A stretch of 64,000 nt of DNA from Sanguinoderma infundibulare. Lineage: Eukaryota; Basidiomycota; Agaricomycetes; Polyporales; Polyporaceae. This document shows positions 19,730 to 33,674 of this stretch, piece after piece. The DNA lies in NCBI GenBank assembly GCA_032821775.1, contig JAVLRN010000005.1, positions 248,001 to 312,000 of the forward strand, written 5' to 3'. Position 1 is the first letter of the stretch. Each line of letters begins with the position of its first letter. Made by a program: the position numbers and the translations under genes. The notes beneath the pieces are model-generated. The model saw nothing but the letters and a program-made list of their open reading frames with translations. It did no database searches and was not told where the DNA came from.

Positions 19730-22669
19730 ATGCTCCCCCCAGCCTACTTTGCTGAAGCCCACGACGAAGACGCCGAGAGCATGTACGGGACTGAGATCAC
19801 CTACGCGGGGCCAGGCCTAGGCGCGGAAACGGCACGGACTGTCCGGGAGCGCGAAGGTGCGCAGGGTGTTATTCGCCGGCTGTTTCCCCCTTTGAGCAAG
19901 CTGACGGTGTCGGTGCATATACATGCAGAGCTGGCGTATCGGATACTAGCGTCATTGCCGCGGTCGAGTCTTGCGGTGCTCCAACATCGGATCGAGCCGC
20001 TGTTGAAGTTGGACATTGTTGGGGTACGTCCTCGGCCCTCACTCACATTTGCGCCACCAGCATGTTGAACGCAACGGTTTGTGGGCATGTAGCTGCTCCC
20101 GACGGAAGTCGCGCTCCACGTGTTCTCCTACCTGCCATACCAATCCCTCCTTACCTGCACGCTCGTATGCGGCCGGTGGCGTGTCCTGGCCGACGACCCG
20201 TCGCTCTGGAAGGCCCTCTGCCTCGACAAGAAGTGGGAGTGGCGCGCACCCCCAGAGGCCGACCACTGCGAATCTGGAAGCTTTCCTGGCGAACCCGGCG
20301 CACACGGCGACTCGGACCTCGATGACGAAGGCATGGGAGACGAAGAGGACGACGACCTCATGCAGGTTGACGACTCCGGGTTCGCGTCCATGGATTTCAA
20401 CGATGAAGACACGCTCCGTCTCCCGATCCCCTCGTCCTCCTCGTCCACTCCCGCCTCACACCTCTCTTTAACTATCCCCCTTCACACTCTATCCACCTCT
20501 CCTGCCGGTCCGTCCACCTCTCCACGCAGGGCCAGATCGCCCCGTGCCCGCCACTCGGCTCCGTCCCTCCTCCAGTCCCCCGTCGAGAAGAAATCAGCGA
20601 GCCCGAGCCCAAGCCCGAGCCCTCCCCCCGCAAGCCGCAACCCGAAACCAAACTACAAGCTCCTCCACCAGACGCACGTCCGGCTCCGGAACCGGTTCGC
20701 CGGCGCGCACTACACCCTCTCGAACCTGCAGACGCGCGGCGCCCCAAACGCGCACGCGAACACCATCTACTGCCTCCAGCTCTACACGTACCCCGAGACG
20801 GGCACGCAGGTGCTCTTCACCGGCTCCAAGGACCGCACCGTGCGCGAGTGGGACCTCCAGACCGGGGCCGTCACGCGCGTGCTCGAGGGCGCGCACGAGA
20901 GCAGCGTGCTCAGCATCTGCGTCGCCCGCGGGCTCCTCGCGAGCGCGAGCTCGGACAGGCGCGTCGTCGTCTGGGACCTCGCGCGGAGCGAGGTCGTGAA
21001 GATGATCAAGGACCACGAGGATAGCGTGCTGTGCGTGAGGTTCGACGACCGGAGGCTGGTCTCGTGCTCTAAAGGTACGGTTTTTTTTCGTTTGCGGCTT
21101 GCGTTTGCCTCTGCGCTTGCGTTTGCGCGACAATCGATTGTTCCGGTTCGATCGGCGTGGTGCCTTTTGGGACGACAAAAGGGGGGAAGAGGGGATCTTG
21201 GGTTTAAGGTGACGAGGAGCTGTTGAAGTCCTTCGTGGGCTACAGCAGTTCCTCGCAAGCTTTACCTTGAGATCTTGTCTCTTTCTCTTTTGGGATGACT
21301 TCTGCCTATTGAACATCATAAGCCACGATTTCCTGCTGTATGCGGGGCGCGCGAGGACATGAGGCGGATTTTGACTCGGTCTATGAGAGCCCAGTTGGGC
21401 GCACCTCCTCCGACCGACCGTTCTCCGTCGGTAGTCAGCTCCATCCAATTCATTCATTAGCCATCCTTTGCCTCGATGTCCGTGGTGTCTCCACCTCTCG
21501 TTCTGTCTCTCAGGAACGTGGGGACACCGCGGGCTCGGGGTTGATGTCTGGACCCACCGTGATATGTTGTACTCATGTATCTGTTATCTAGACAGGACCG
21601 TTCGGACGTACCTCTTCCCGGATCTGGGGCGGCAGCACGTGCTGAGCGCGCACCGTGCCGCGGTGAACGCAGTCTCCATCTCGCACAAACACATCATCTC
21701 CGTCTCTGGGGACCGATCGCTCCGGCTTTGGGACGCGGACACGGGCGCGTGCTTGCGCACGATCGAGAACCACCACCGCCGAGGGTACGTGTGTTTCCCG
21801 TCGAAAACTGTCCAACTGTGCGTTTTGTCGCCAGGCATTGCTGATTCGTTTCGGGGTCGCCGCTGTCTTTCCCGGACCGGGCGCACGCGACCCTTTGTGT
21901 CATATAGGATCGCGTCCATTGATTACAAGCATCCATTCGTGCTGTCTGGGTCGTCGGATAAGCATATCCGGCTCCTGGACATCGCCACTCTGCAGGGCTG
22001 GTCGACCAATCCTGCCGTGACGGACAAGCCTCCCGTCGCGACTGGGGGGCTCGGGAGAACGGTGTCGGTTGTCTGCGAGGCATGCGGGAACAGCACTGCC
22101 GCCGGCGCCGCCGAGCCTCCGCGGCGGCGTGCTCACGAAGATCTCGTGCGCAGCGTCGCGCTGAACTCGGATCTTGTGGTCAGTGGGAGCTACGACTTCA
22201 CCGTAAAGGTTCGTTGCGTTCGATGCGCTGGCCCCAGTACATCGTCGTACCTGACCGAATGATCACTCCCATTGTTCAACGGTGCGCAGGTCTGGGATAA
22301 GGCGACGGGCGCGCTGGTTGCCGACCTCGCCGGGGGCCATACGGGCCGCATCTTCTGCGTAGGGTTTGATTGCACGAAGGTGCGTGATGTCGGTTTTCTC
22401 TACCCAATCGGACATCTCTGACCGTGCAACCTTGTAATTGTCTTTGCGGTGCCGTCGCCGTCGCATTGACATCGACCCTGCTTGATATTCCACACACAGA
22501 TTGTTTCATGTGGAGAGGACCAGGTGGGTTGCGCCCGTTGCCATTGTTTCACGTTTGCAGTGTGACTGACGGATGCTCGCTTTGGTTGCGGCGACTTGTA
22601 ACGCCCGTGCAGAGGATATGCATCTGGGACTTCTCGCACGGGATCGATACGTCATTCCTCAAGCTTTGA
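19730..22669 (+). CDS. F-box/WD40 SCF substrate receptor
   Basis: Exons 19730-20023, 20093-21074, 21592-21784, 21908-22208, 22290-22379, 22500-22523 and 22613-22669 give 646 residues; all joins are in phase. The F-box starts right after the first intron (LLPTEVALHVFSYLPYQSLL, then CTLVCGRWRVLADDPSLWK, about residues 99-145). An acidic and Ser/Pro-rich linker follows. From about residue 305 come WD40 blades: LFTGSKDRTVREWDLQTG, LASASSDRRVVVWDLA, ISVSGDRSLRLWDADTG, VLSGSSDKHIRLLDI, VVSGSYDFTVKVWDKATG and a final IVSCGEDQRICIWDF. The layout is that of Cdc4/Met30/FBXW7 receptors for phosphorylated substrates. Which orthologue cannot be settled here. Intron 2 is 517 nt, much longer than the rest. 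Exon 6 is only 24 nt. Confidence 0.92.
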
Positions 22670-22696
22670 TCTCGCGGCCGGCCGCCATCTGCTCCC

Positions 22697-22720
22697 GTTG
22701 GCGTTGGCGTTGGCGTTGGC
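22697..22720 (+). repeat. Hexamer repeat (GTTGGC)4
   Basis: Four perfect GTTGGC units just after the stop codon of the WD40 gene, flanked by CCC and ACGGG. Confidence 0.9.
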
Positions 22721-23495
22721 ACGGGCCGGTATCTGTCTTGCTGTATTTGTAACCTACTCCCGGGACACTGTATGCGTTGGAACCTGTTCACCCTCTCATT
22801 GACATTAGCTTCCTGCACGTTCTGCTGTGCGATCTCCGGCCAGGCGGCGCGATCTCAAGATTGGAAGCAGCGCAGAGCCTGAGCTTATACAGGTTGACAG
22901 CAGCAGCACCCTGGCGCCTCCGATCCGTTCACTGCGCTCTCAGTCCGATTCGGATTCCATGCATCACACCACGAATCAGCCATCGGCGTGGCTGACGGGC
23001 GGGCCTGGGACAGAAGCGAGTATGTGCCTATCCTTTTCGTGCGTTTTGCAAGCGTAACCCGTGCCTGCAGCCACCGCGCTCGCGTTTGTGGCGGCCACAT
23101 CCTATCATGTGCGCGCACGGAAGTCCGCGGTAGCGCGGTCTCTGTGCGACAGTGCGGCTGTGTTCCCACCCTCGGTCGCTCGGTGGCTTAGTGTCTCGAG
23201 GGCGCGAAAGACACCGGTAAATGAATGCCTTGCCTTGTGTTCCTGACGTGCGTGACAGCTCGGCACCCTGTCTGAACGCTATCCGGGACGATAGCTCAGG
23301 GAATACGGGACGCGTGGCGCGCACGGTAGGTGCCGGTAAGGCGGTAGGTTGAGCCCCGCAGGAAACCCGTATGTTTAGATTGCGGACCTGCGCTCCCCGT
23401 ACGCTGGAGTGGCTGCGCCCGTGTCCGTTCCATCCGTCGAACCTGCTCCTGCTTGTTCTCTCGCCGGGCCGCGGAGATGGGAGACCCAGACCATG

Positions 23496-23504
23496 TATAT
23501 AAAA
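23496..23504 (+). promoter_or_regulatory. Probable TATA box of the terpene synthase
   Basis: TATATAAAA lies 152 nt before the ATG at 23656. A CT-rich leader and a CACACACACACA-type run follow. Consensus match only. Confidence 0.5.
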
Positions 23505-23655
23505 CTGGGAGAGGGAGATGCCTGCCTTCTACGTCCGTCACTCACTCGTCCCTCGTTTGTTGTTCAGGCACCTCGCCTTCCTCTTTCTGACACTCTTTAC
23601 GCTTTAAGAACCACCTTCGGCTATCCTGAACCCCACACACACCCACACACACACC

Positions 23656-25409
23656 ATGCCCGTACCTGTCCCGAAACGCTCCCCGACTCCCGATCACTTC
23701 GTCCTCCCCGACCTCGTCTCGCACTGCCACTTCCCGCTCGCGTACCATCCGCACGGGGACGCGGTCGCGGCCGAGTCCGTCCGGTGGCTCGACGAGGGCT
23801 GCCCGGAGCTGTCGCCGAAGGCCCGCAAGGCGCTGTACGGCCTCCAGGCGGGCGAGCTGACCGCGTTCTGCTACCCGTACTGCAGCACGGACCGGCTGCG
23901 GGTCGTGAGCGACTTCATGAACTACCTCTTCCACCTCGACAACGTCTCGGACGGCATGATGCGCGCGGGCACGGAGGCGCTCGCGGACACGGTCATGAAC
24001 GCGCTCTGGTTCCCCGACCGGTACATGCCCACCGCGGAGCAGCAGTCGAGGGAAGAAGGAGAGGTCAGCGCGGGGAAGCTCGCGCGAGAGTAAGTTTTTT
24101 TTTTTCTTTTTTTTTTTCGCAAAAACATACCGCAGCAGCGGGGGCTGACGGAGCACGCGTGTTGTGCATGGTTCGCAGTTACTGGACGAGGTGCACGCGG
24201 GACGCTAAGCCCGGGCCCCAGGCACGGTTCAAGGAGAGCCTCGAGCTGTTCTTCGAAGCCGTCCACCAGCAGGCGAGGGATCGCGATAGCAAAGTTATCC
24301 CCGATCTGGAATCGTACATCAGCGTGAGTGTTTTCTTCTCCCGCGTTCACCGAAGCCGCTCCTGCCGCCAGAGTGGGTGGGGGTGGGGGGGGGGGAGAGA
24401 GGGGGCGGCGCGCATGCCTATCAGCGCGAATCATGGTCCCGTGTGGTTCTCAACATCTCTCTCTCTCACACGCACACGCACACATATTGCAGGTCCGGCG
24501 AGACACGAGCGGGTGCAAACCGGTGTTCGACCTGATCGAGTACGCGATGGACATCGACCTGCCAGAGCACGTCGTGCGCCATCCGGTGATCCAGGCCCTG
24601 AACCAGGCAACGAACGACCTCGTCACTGTGCGTGCCACATCTCTGATCCGGCGCTGCGGCGGCATAATTAACCACCTTTTGTCTCTGTTTTTGTTTGACA
24701 GTGGAGCAACGTGAGTTTTTTTGATCTGCGGACACGGCCCCCTGCGGCCGAAGCTGAGGCTTGAGGCTTGAGGCTTGAGGCTGACACACGGTGGCCGCCG
24801 CCGCACGCAGGACATTTTCTCGTACAACGTCGAGCAAGCCCGTGGCGACACTCACAACGTGCGTCTCGAATGCTCTTCGTTCCGGCCGTTTGCCACTAGC
24901 TCTCTACTGACTGACACGCCCGGCTTCGATTCGAAACGCGTTTGCCGTCTGCCGTTTTGCCACCGTGCTCGCTGCAGATGATCGTGATCCTCATGGAGCT
25001 CCGGGGCTGCGACCTGCAGACCGCGGTCGACTTTGTCGGCGAGCTCTGCAGGCAGACCATCGACGGCTTTGTGGACAACCAGCGGAACGTGCCGTCGTTC
25101 GGCTGCCCGCGGCTCGACAGGGACGTCGCGCTCTACATCCAGGGCCTCCAAGACTGGATCGTGGGCTCGCTCCACTGGAGCTTCATGACCGAGCGGTACT
25201 TCGGCAAGTCCGGGGCGGAGGTGAAGAAGCACCGGATCGTCAAGCTCCTCCCACGCCGTTCGAAAAAGTGCATGCCGGCCGGCGCATACAGCAGAGCACT
25301 TTGTGGTGCGGCAGCACGGGTATGTACTACGCTGCGGCGACTCTTTCGCTCCGAAGCCTCACTTCTTCTGCTGACTGACTCCGTTGCTCAGGATCAGGAT
25401 GCGACCTAA
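23656..25409 (+). CDS. Sesquiterpene synthase (class I terpene cyclase)
   Basis: Exons 23656-24089, 24179-24323, 24493-24627, 24702-24710, 24811-24858, 24978-25319 and 25392-25409 give 376 residues. It would ionise a prenyl diphosphate, most likely farnesyl diphosphate, with Mg2+ and cyclise it. The metal-binding Asp-rich site appears as HLDNVSD (about residue 95), rather than a textbook DDxxD. The second site, NSE/DTE, is NDIFSYNVEQARGD. Near the C-terminus a WSFMTERYF motif matches the W-S-x-x-x-x-RYF end of basidiomycete enzymes. Exon 4 is a 9-nt micro-exon (W-S-N) that supplies the first Asn of the NSE site. The final intron is optional for frame (72 nt). No P450, oxidoreductase or transporter of a terpene cluster sits beside it. 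The product cannot be inferred. Confidence 0.9.
24756..24782 (+). repeat. Heptamer repeat in terpene synthase intron
   Basis: Almost four copies of GAGGCTT in the intron after the 9-nt micro-exon. Confidence 0.85.
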
Positions 25410-25842
25410 CCGACACCCCCCTCCATCCCATACGTCATCGCACCGGCTCGTTTTAGTTCTATATCTAACTTATTTCCATTTATATATCGCATATCATCTA
25501 CGCTTTTTCGGCGCACTCTCATTCATAGACTACCATTCCTGTTAGCCTCGCATCGAACATCCTACACCGTGTGTACAAAACTTACTCCTAACTTATGTTC
25601 CTCTGTTGCTTAGTCGTACTTTTATACAGCGTCTTATCCGATTGGCTGTACCTCGTGGCGCACACGTGGACGAAACATCCGAGCGCAGAGACCGAATTAG
25701 ATCGTGTATTATATGCAGGGTCAGGATAACAATGGGGATGACGCAATAGCAGGAGAACTAGCAAAACGTGATAGGGCCGGAATGCACAGTGAGGTAGAAC
25801 AAACACATACCCATGACAAAAGCAGACAGCGAAGGGGAACGC
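25410..25842. other. Convergent 3' ends
   Basis: Between the stops of the terpene synthase (plus) and the SNF2 gene (minus). AT-richer than the flanking coding sequence. No gene seen. Confidence 0.5.
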
Positions 25843-28800
25843 TTAATTCGCAATGTGGACCCGCTTCTGCTTCTTCTGAGGTTGCGTTGCGATCTCGACA
25901 TGAACAGCGACTCGTCGCCGGGGTAGCGGTGGGGTGCCCTCGACCACTCGGATCTCGGATGGCTGGGGAGAAGTCGATGATGATGTGTCTCTGAGCGCGA
26001 TGCTCGGAGGAGGGCCAAACTCGAACAGCGGAACGTCGAGGTTGACTGCTCGGTCGGCGATTGGAACAGGCAGGAATGTTGGATGCTACGGAGGAAGGTC
26101 AAACCCGTGATTGATCATAGGTCGAAGCCTGATGATGATGATGATCGCACGTACCTCGATGAAGTCACGAATTGTCCGGTCATCCGTGACCTCTTTGGTA
26201 AACTCCTGCTTGCTCTCCTTGAGCGCCTTGCTGCGAGCTACGATGACCTGTTCCGACGTGTTTCGGATAGCCAACGTCTTGACTGAACCTAACTTTAGTC
26301 ACCACTTCATGAACAATGACTCACTTGCATGCTTACCAACGACCCGACGTCTCTGGCCGATACGGTGGACACGCTGGGGGAGAGAACGTCGGTAAGAAAA
26401 AGAAAAAGCAGCTGACTGAGAAAACTTGAATGTGCGCACCTTGATGGCCTGCGACTCCACGTCCGCTTTCCAGACGGGCTCGCAGAAGATGACGCGTGAA
26501 GCGGAGACCAGATTCCTGCCAGCGGGTTTTCGTTAGGTACACCACGCGCATTCGATTCCATTTCGATGCCACTCACAGGCCACGAGCTCCGTGCTTGAGC
26601 TCCATCAGGAACACGCGGTATAGATCCGAAGTCTCGAACGTCGTGATGATCGTCTGCCTCTCTTCGCGCTTGAGCTTCCCGCCATATTCCAAGTGCTTCA
26701 CTCGCACAAGATCGAGCGCCTCCGAGATGAACGACAGCGTGGCAGGGGACTCCGAGAAGATCAAAAACTTCTCGTCTCCTCCGTACGTTAGAACCTGCAG
26801 AATCGTCCGCGTTAGAAACAAAAAAAATATACTTGCACGTCCATATGAAAGACGCCCCTCGTTGAGAATGTAATCCAGCTTCGTCGAAGTCGAGTTCCCG
26901 ATCCTCACGCCCGAAATCGGCGACAGGCGCAAAAGGCTAGACGCCACCGTCCGCTGCGAAGGGTCTTCGCCCCGCACCGGCGTCGCCTCCCCAGCCTGCT
27001 GGCCGGTCACGCTCGCCGTCAACCGCGCCTCGGCCGCCCTGTACTCTTGTCGCATCTCCTCGAGCTTCTTCTCCGCGACCTCACGCTTGAGCGAGCCGAG
27101 AGAGTTCTTGGCCGTGTCGTCCTTCGGGCGGCGCTCACGCTTGTCCTTGGACGACCGCTTCTTGAGGCGGTTGTGCAGCGCCTCCAACTCCTTCCACCGC
27201 CGCTCCTCGTCGATGACGTGCTGACCCATCGCGACGATGTCGGGCACTTTCTTGAGCGGATGCCGGGTGAGGAAATCCCGGATCTTCATGAGCGCCATCG
27301 GCGGCAGCAACGGGGGGTCGCAGACTTGTCGGCTTGATTCGGGGAGCATGCTCCAACCGTTGAAGACGTCACGGTTGAGTTTGCTGACGCGGTGGAAGCA
27401 GTGGTAGTGCCCCTGGACTCCGAGCCATATGGGGTCTTCCATGGCAGATCGACTGCGGGGGCAACAAGATGAGCGAACATGCGGTGCAGCAAGAACGGAG
27501 ACCGCGCTGACAGGTGTTGGATAGACTCTTTGATCAACTCGAAGTCCTCCGAGCTTCCGTTCCGCTCCTCGAGATGCCTCAGGCACCGCTCCGCGTTGAC
27601 CAACCGCTCCTGAAGAGAAGTATCGACAACGTGCCAGAACATGACACTGGAAGGAGAGATCATCAGCTGCTACTGTCAGGCAGGAACACACCATCCCTAG
27701 CGACGTACTGCGAAATGTTCGCGACCAGTTCTCGGAGAGGCCCAGCATTCTGGATGGATGTGCGGTGCAGTGATCAGCAGATGGAGTGACGGCAGAGACT
27801 GATCCAAGAACTCACTCTCGGATGGAAGAGGTAGTCCAGATCCTTCCTTTCAGAGTCGACCGCGTTGACCGCGATCGTGGCCTGGATCAAGTTGTACGTC
27901 TTCACCGCGTAGGGATCCATGTCAAGCAGGATCGTCTCGTGCTCCAAAAACGGAAGCCGGACGTCCTGTTCGACGTCCTCAATGCTGTAAAAACCTCGGC
28001 TCAGCTCGGGGGTTGTTTCACTACGCGGCACGCACTATGCCACGATGTGCACGTACCGATGCCGCACCATGACCGACGCCATGACCTGAGACAGCACCTG
28101 GATATCCCCAGGGAACGGGCCCTCGGGCTCGAAGATGGGATCGGTGACGAGCGTCCCAAACGTTTTCGAGTTGGACGCGAAGGGCATCATGAGCAAAAAG
28201 TCGGCGAACATCGTCCCCAGCTTGCGGAAGTCGTCGCGCTCACTGCGGTGCCATCGGCGCTGTTCGCCGCCATCGCCGCCAGAACTGCTCTCTTCTTCTT
28301 CTTCTTCCTCCTCCTCATCGGGATATTGGAGCTCGTCCCCCGACCCGAAGTTGAGCCCCAGGAGGTTCGCTAAACGTATCGCGACATTAGCATATATGCG
28401 TTTGAGTGGGAGTCGAACTTCAGTTAGGAGGGACGGGAGCGACTTAACGTACTGGTAGGGGTGCCCGTCATGATCCACCGCCGCTCGACGCTGAGCAGCT
28501 TCGTGAAGATGGCATAATCCGTCCGCTTCTCGGCCGCATTGTGGCCCTCGTCGACGACGAGCCTCTTCCACCGGATCTGCAGGAGCGGCGAGACGTTTTC
28601 TCGCCTGCTGCATTTGCAGCGGGGCACGCGAACATCCCGGAGCGGTTTGCACTGGCACGGGGACATGTTGAACAGCTCTTCCGTCGCTTTCTTCTTTGCC
28701 TCTTTCGAGAAACCTGGGATTTAGACGGCGATCAGCGTAAGATTCACCTCGAACCAGCGGCAACGCCTACGCGAGTGCGTCATCAAGATGATCTGGAAGC

Positions 28801-30533
28801 ACAACACGACATGATGGATCAGTACGTGCGAACCCATTCAAGCCCGCCCGCCACTCACGTCATAGTCGGTAGCCAGCACCGGTGCGTCCGGCAGCTCCTC
28901 GTTCTTCACGCGCAGAACCCTCAAAACGTTGTCCATGCAGTGCTTCAGGACCTCGTTCCACCACTGGATCTGCAAATTGTCCGGCACGACCACAAGCGTC
29001 GCCGTCGTCAGGTACATCACCTTCGGCGACGGCACGCTCCCACCCCTCGACGCGTACCACCCCGCGTCCTGCCGCGGCGGGTCCGTATGCAAGTAAAACG
29101 GCACGTTCGCCCGGAGCGGCTCCCAAAGGTTCCGCTGTTCGAGCACGGCCTGCTGGTCCCGCAGCCCGAGCGCGTCGGGCGGGCGCACGCGCAGCTGGTG
29201 CAGCAGCATCTCCGTGAGGGACGGGATCCCGACCTCGCGGTAGGCCCGCGGCGGGAGGTTGCCCGTCTTCGGGAGTTTCGCCCGCCCGGCGGCGTCGGCG
29301 GGGGTCTGGAAGTGGCGGAGCGAGAGCGGTGTCATGGGCACGCGTTCCTCGTGAAACGCGTCCTCTGGCGCGGACATGGCGTCGAGCGTCGCGAGGATGA
29401 GCGAGAGCATCATCACCGTCTTGCCCGTCCCTGTGCGTGTGCGGAACGGTTTCAGTCAGCATGATCCTGATCGTGAACGAGACACTGGTGCCATCGACCT
29501 GTAGGACACGGTGTACCATCGTCCTCACACGGTGATCGAAGGCAACAGCTTTTGCAAAGCTGTCGTCCAAATGTTGATTTGAATCATCATGTAACTCAGT
29601 CGATAGGACACCGTGCACCATCGGTCAACGTCCCCGTGGAATGCGCATTCACTCACCCAGTTCCTCGCAGAGTATCCCTCCGGGAACGGACGTCACCCGG
29701 GGGCGCTCCGTGACGATCTCAAACGTGGCTGGCTGGAGGTAGAATACCCTACCGCCATCCATCCCGTGCAGCGGTATGTACAGGGGGTCCTCAACAGAGC
29801 CCCCCGCGTGCTTCTCGCGCGCAACCATCGTCGAAACCGTACGCCGCTGGTACGGATAGAGGGTGCTCCTCAGCCCAGGCAGATTCCCGACGTCTTCTTC
29901 CGGCACGGGCGCGGGCGACGGCAGGTCGTTGTAAATGTCGAGGAGCGATCGGTTGTCCTGCACAAAACGCAAACGTGAGCCAACCGATTCCTCCGATACT
30001 CCATGGGTGGCTCAGAGCGGAAACGACACGACCGTGACACCTACGCTGATCCGCGGCCAGAAGAACTTCGGGGTCGACGACGACGCCGCGTCGCCCTCCC
30101 ACAAGGACCGGTCCTGTCGGATGCGCACAAAGAGCGCCTGGAGCCGCCGCCGGCCGGGCTTCAGCACCGCGTCCTCGTCCCGCGCCCGCAACAGACCCTT
30201 CGAGCCCGCGAGGTCCCACGGGACCAAGTAGACACGGACGAAGAGCAGGCATTGCGGGACGTCCACGGCGCACGTCGCGACGACGAACCTGTGGCGGATC
30301 AGGAAGCGGAGCGAGTCGAGCAACGAGTGGGACTCGGAGGTCGAATCCGAATCCGAATCCGAATCCTGCTCCGGGTGGACGTCGACGCCAGCGAGCGACG
30401 GGTGCGAGAACCAAAGCCACTCGTCCTCCGCGGGCTCCTCTGCTCCGGAAAAATCGATCGAGAGCGTTGTCGTGGATAATGTGACCGTGCCAGCAGGCAA
30501 AAGGTTCTTGAGCGTTGTGAATACGGCCTCCAT
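25843..30533 (-). CDS. SNF2-family DNA-dependent ATPase (Rad5/Rad16-like group)
   Basis: Fifteen phase-consistent exons: 30045-30533, 29657-29957, 28859-29430, 28771-28792, 28453-28713, 28057-28369, 27816-27984, 27688-27749, 27503-27646, 26837-27452, 26577-26794, 26440-26515, 26337-26373, 26155-26282 and 25843-26085; 1,216 residues. Motifs in order: [13 protein letters not shown] (Q-like), [14 protein letters not shown] (I, split by an intron), [18 protein letters not shown] (Ia), a Cys-rich insert [25 protein letters not shown] (II, DEGH), [13 protein letters not shown] (III), then after a long insert KFLIFSESP (IV region) and [13 protein letters not shown] (VI). SNF2 ATPases translocate on DNA to remodel chromatin or assist repair. 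DEGH and the long inserts fit the Rad5/Rad16/HLTF-like group, but no RING finger was identified. Intron 10 (26795-26836, 42 nt) appears to use a GC donor. Confidence 0.9.
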
Positions 30534-31287
30534 GTCAAGCCTTGTCTCTCGTGGTGGGAGGCTTCAGCGGCGCGGCTGTCTCGGTCTGGTATGCCTAGAA
30601 TGTGCAGGATGCGCGTGAGATGGGCGCGATGAATCTCAATAATTGAATTCACCTCCTTCAGATAGGAATGAGAACACTCAAGCTGTGTATCGCCTCACAA
30701 CAAGGAGTCGCAAGAAAGAGAGCGGAGCGGCGCGGCCAGACTTGGGCGCTAATAATATGGAGGCTGGATACGATAAGTGGATGAGAGCTTAGGAGGCGGT
30801 ATCACTAAGTAGGTCACTTCTAGAGCAAAAAACACAGAAAATGCCGAGGCAGTACAGGCTTGTGAGGCGAAGTCTAGGTGCGGACGAGCCACAGGGGAGT
30901 GGTGTGGAGGAAAGTGGCAAGAAGGCGCACCTCGGTGGCTGTGCATTAATATTGGTTTAATTCCGCCCCTCCAGCCACCCAAGCGCTAGCAATCCCACCC
31001 ACACCCACACGTTTGTTCTGCAACATACACAACCTAAGCTCACCTAGCTGCTCGCGGCGTGATTGCGCACCATACATCTATTTCTCGTCTTACGATACTC
31101 TCTAACAACGACATCGAATACAGCACAGAGGTACGCAGGATGTGAATGCGTGATTAGCAAAGGCAATTCATTTTATTGGTAAATGCAAGGTCTAAGGTAA
31201 GAGGAGCCAGCCCTGCACCACCGTAGCGCACGCCACGTCGTCGCCGTTGCCGTCCGTCCGTCAGAGAACCAGAGAGTGCTACGCCGC
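30534..31287. other. Intergenic, SNF2 promoter and ATP2 3' flank
   Basis: About 750 nt between two minus-strand genes. No supported gene was seen. AT-richer than the neighbours. Confidence 0.5.
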
Positions 31288-33171
<1,884 letters not shown>

Positions 33172-33674
33172 CGTGGACGTGGAGGATGAAGTGGAGGTGA
33201 GCGGTGGTGAGAGCCAGAACAGCCGACACGTAGGGGAATAAAGTTCGCCGTTCAAACTCCGCCAGCCCTCTTGCCGGCCTGCCCCGACACACGCCCGGGC
33301 ATCCCTTCCGACCGTCTTCGCTGCCTTCACGTCCTCTGCGGTGCATACATGCGCCTTTTCTCATTACTATGAGCTACCCCATACACTCCGTGCACACAGC
33401 ATACAAGAAGCTTCACTGTGCGACTCGAACGGTTCGGCCGATAGCAGCGCGCCTCGTGGGGAGTCCTGACACCATGGGGACCCCGAGAACAGGCGCCCGG
33501 AAGTTGACCTGCGCGGACGGACCGGCGGGAGAAGAAAATTTGGCCAGTCGGGGAGACTGCGACGATCGTCTCGGACGCGGAGAGGAAAGACATGGTCAAC
33601 ACCACCTCCGCGCGCGTGCATAGTCCCCCGGCATCCGCTCCCTCCCCAGGCTACTTGTCGCGGTCGAACCAGCC
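33172..33674. promoter_or_regulatory. Shared divergent promoter region, ATP2 / ADE4
   Basis: Just over 500 nt between the ATP2 start (minus) and the ADE4 first exon (plus). ORFs here are short and featureless. Head-to-head arrangement suggests a bidirectional promoter. No specific element was identified. Confidence 0.5.

Larger units (their letters stand above)
22670..23655 (+). other. Intergenic, promoter of the terpene synthase
   Basis: No gene seen in almost 1 kb. It includes a hexamer repeat near 22.7 kb and a TATA box at 23496. Confidence 0.5.

Noticed and set aside
28541..29464. 307-codon plus-strand ORF
   Set aside because: Antisense to the SNF2 motifs; no domain of its own.
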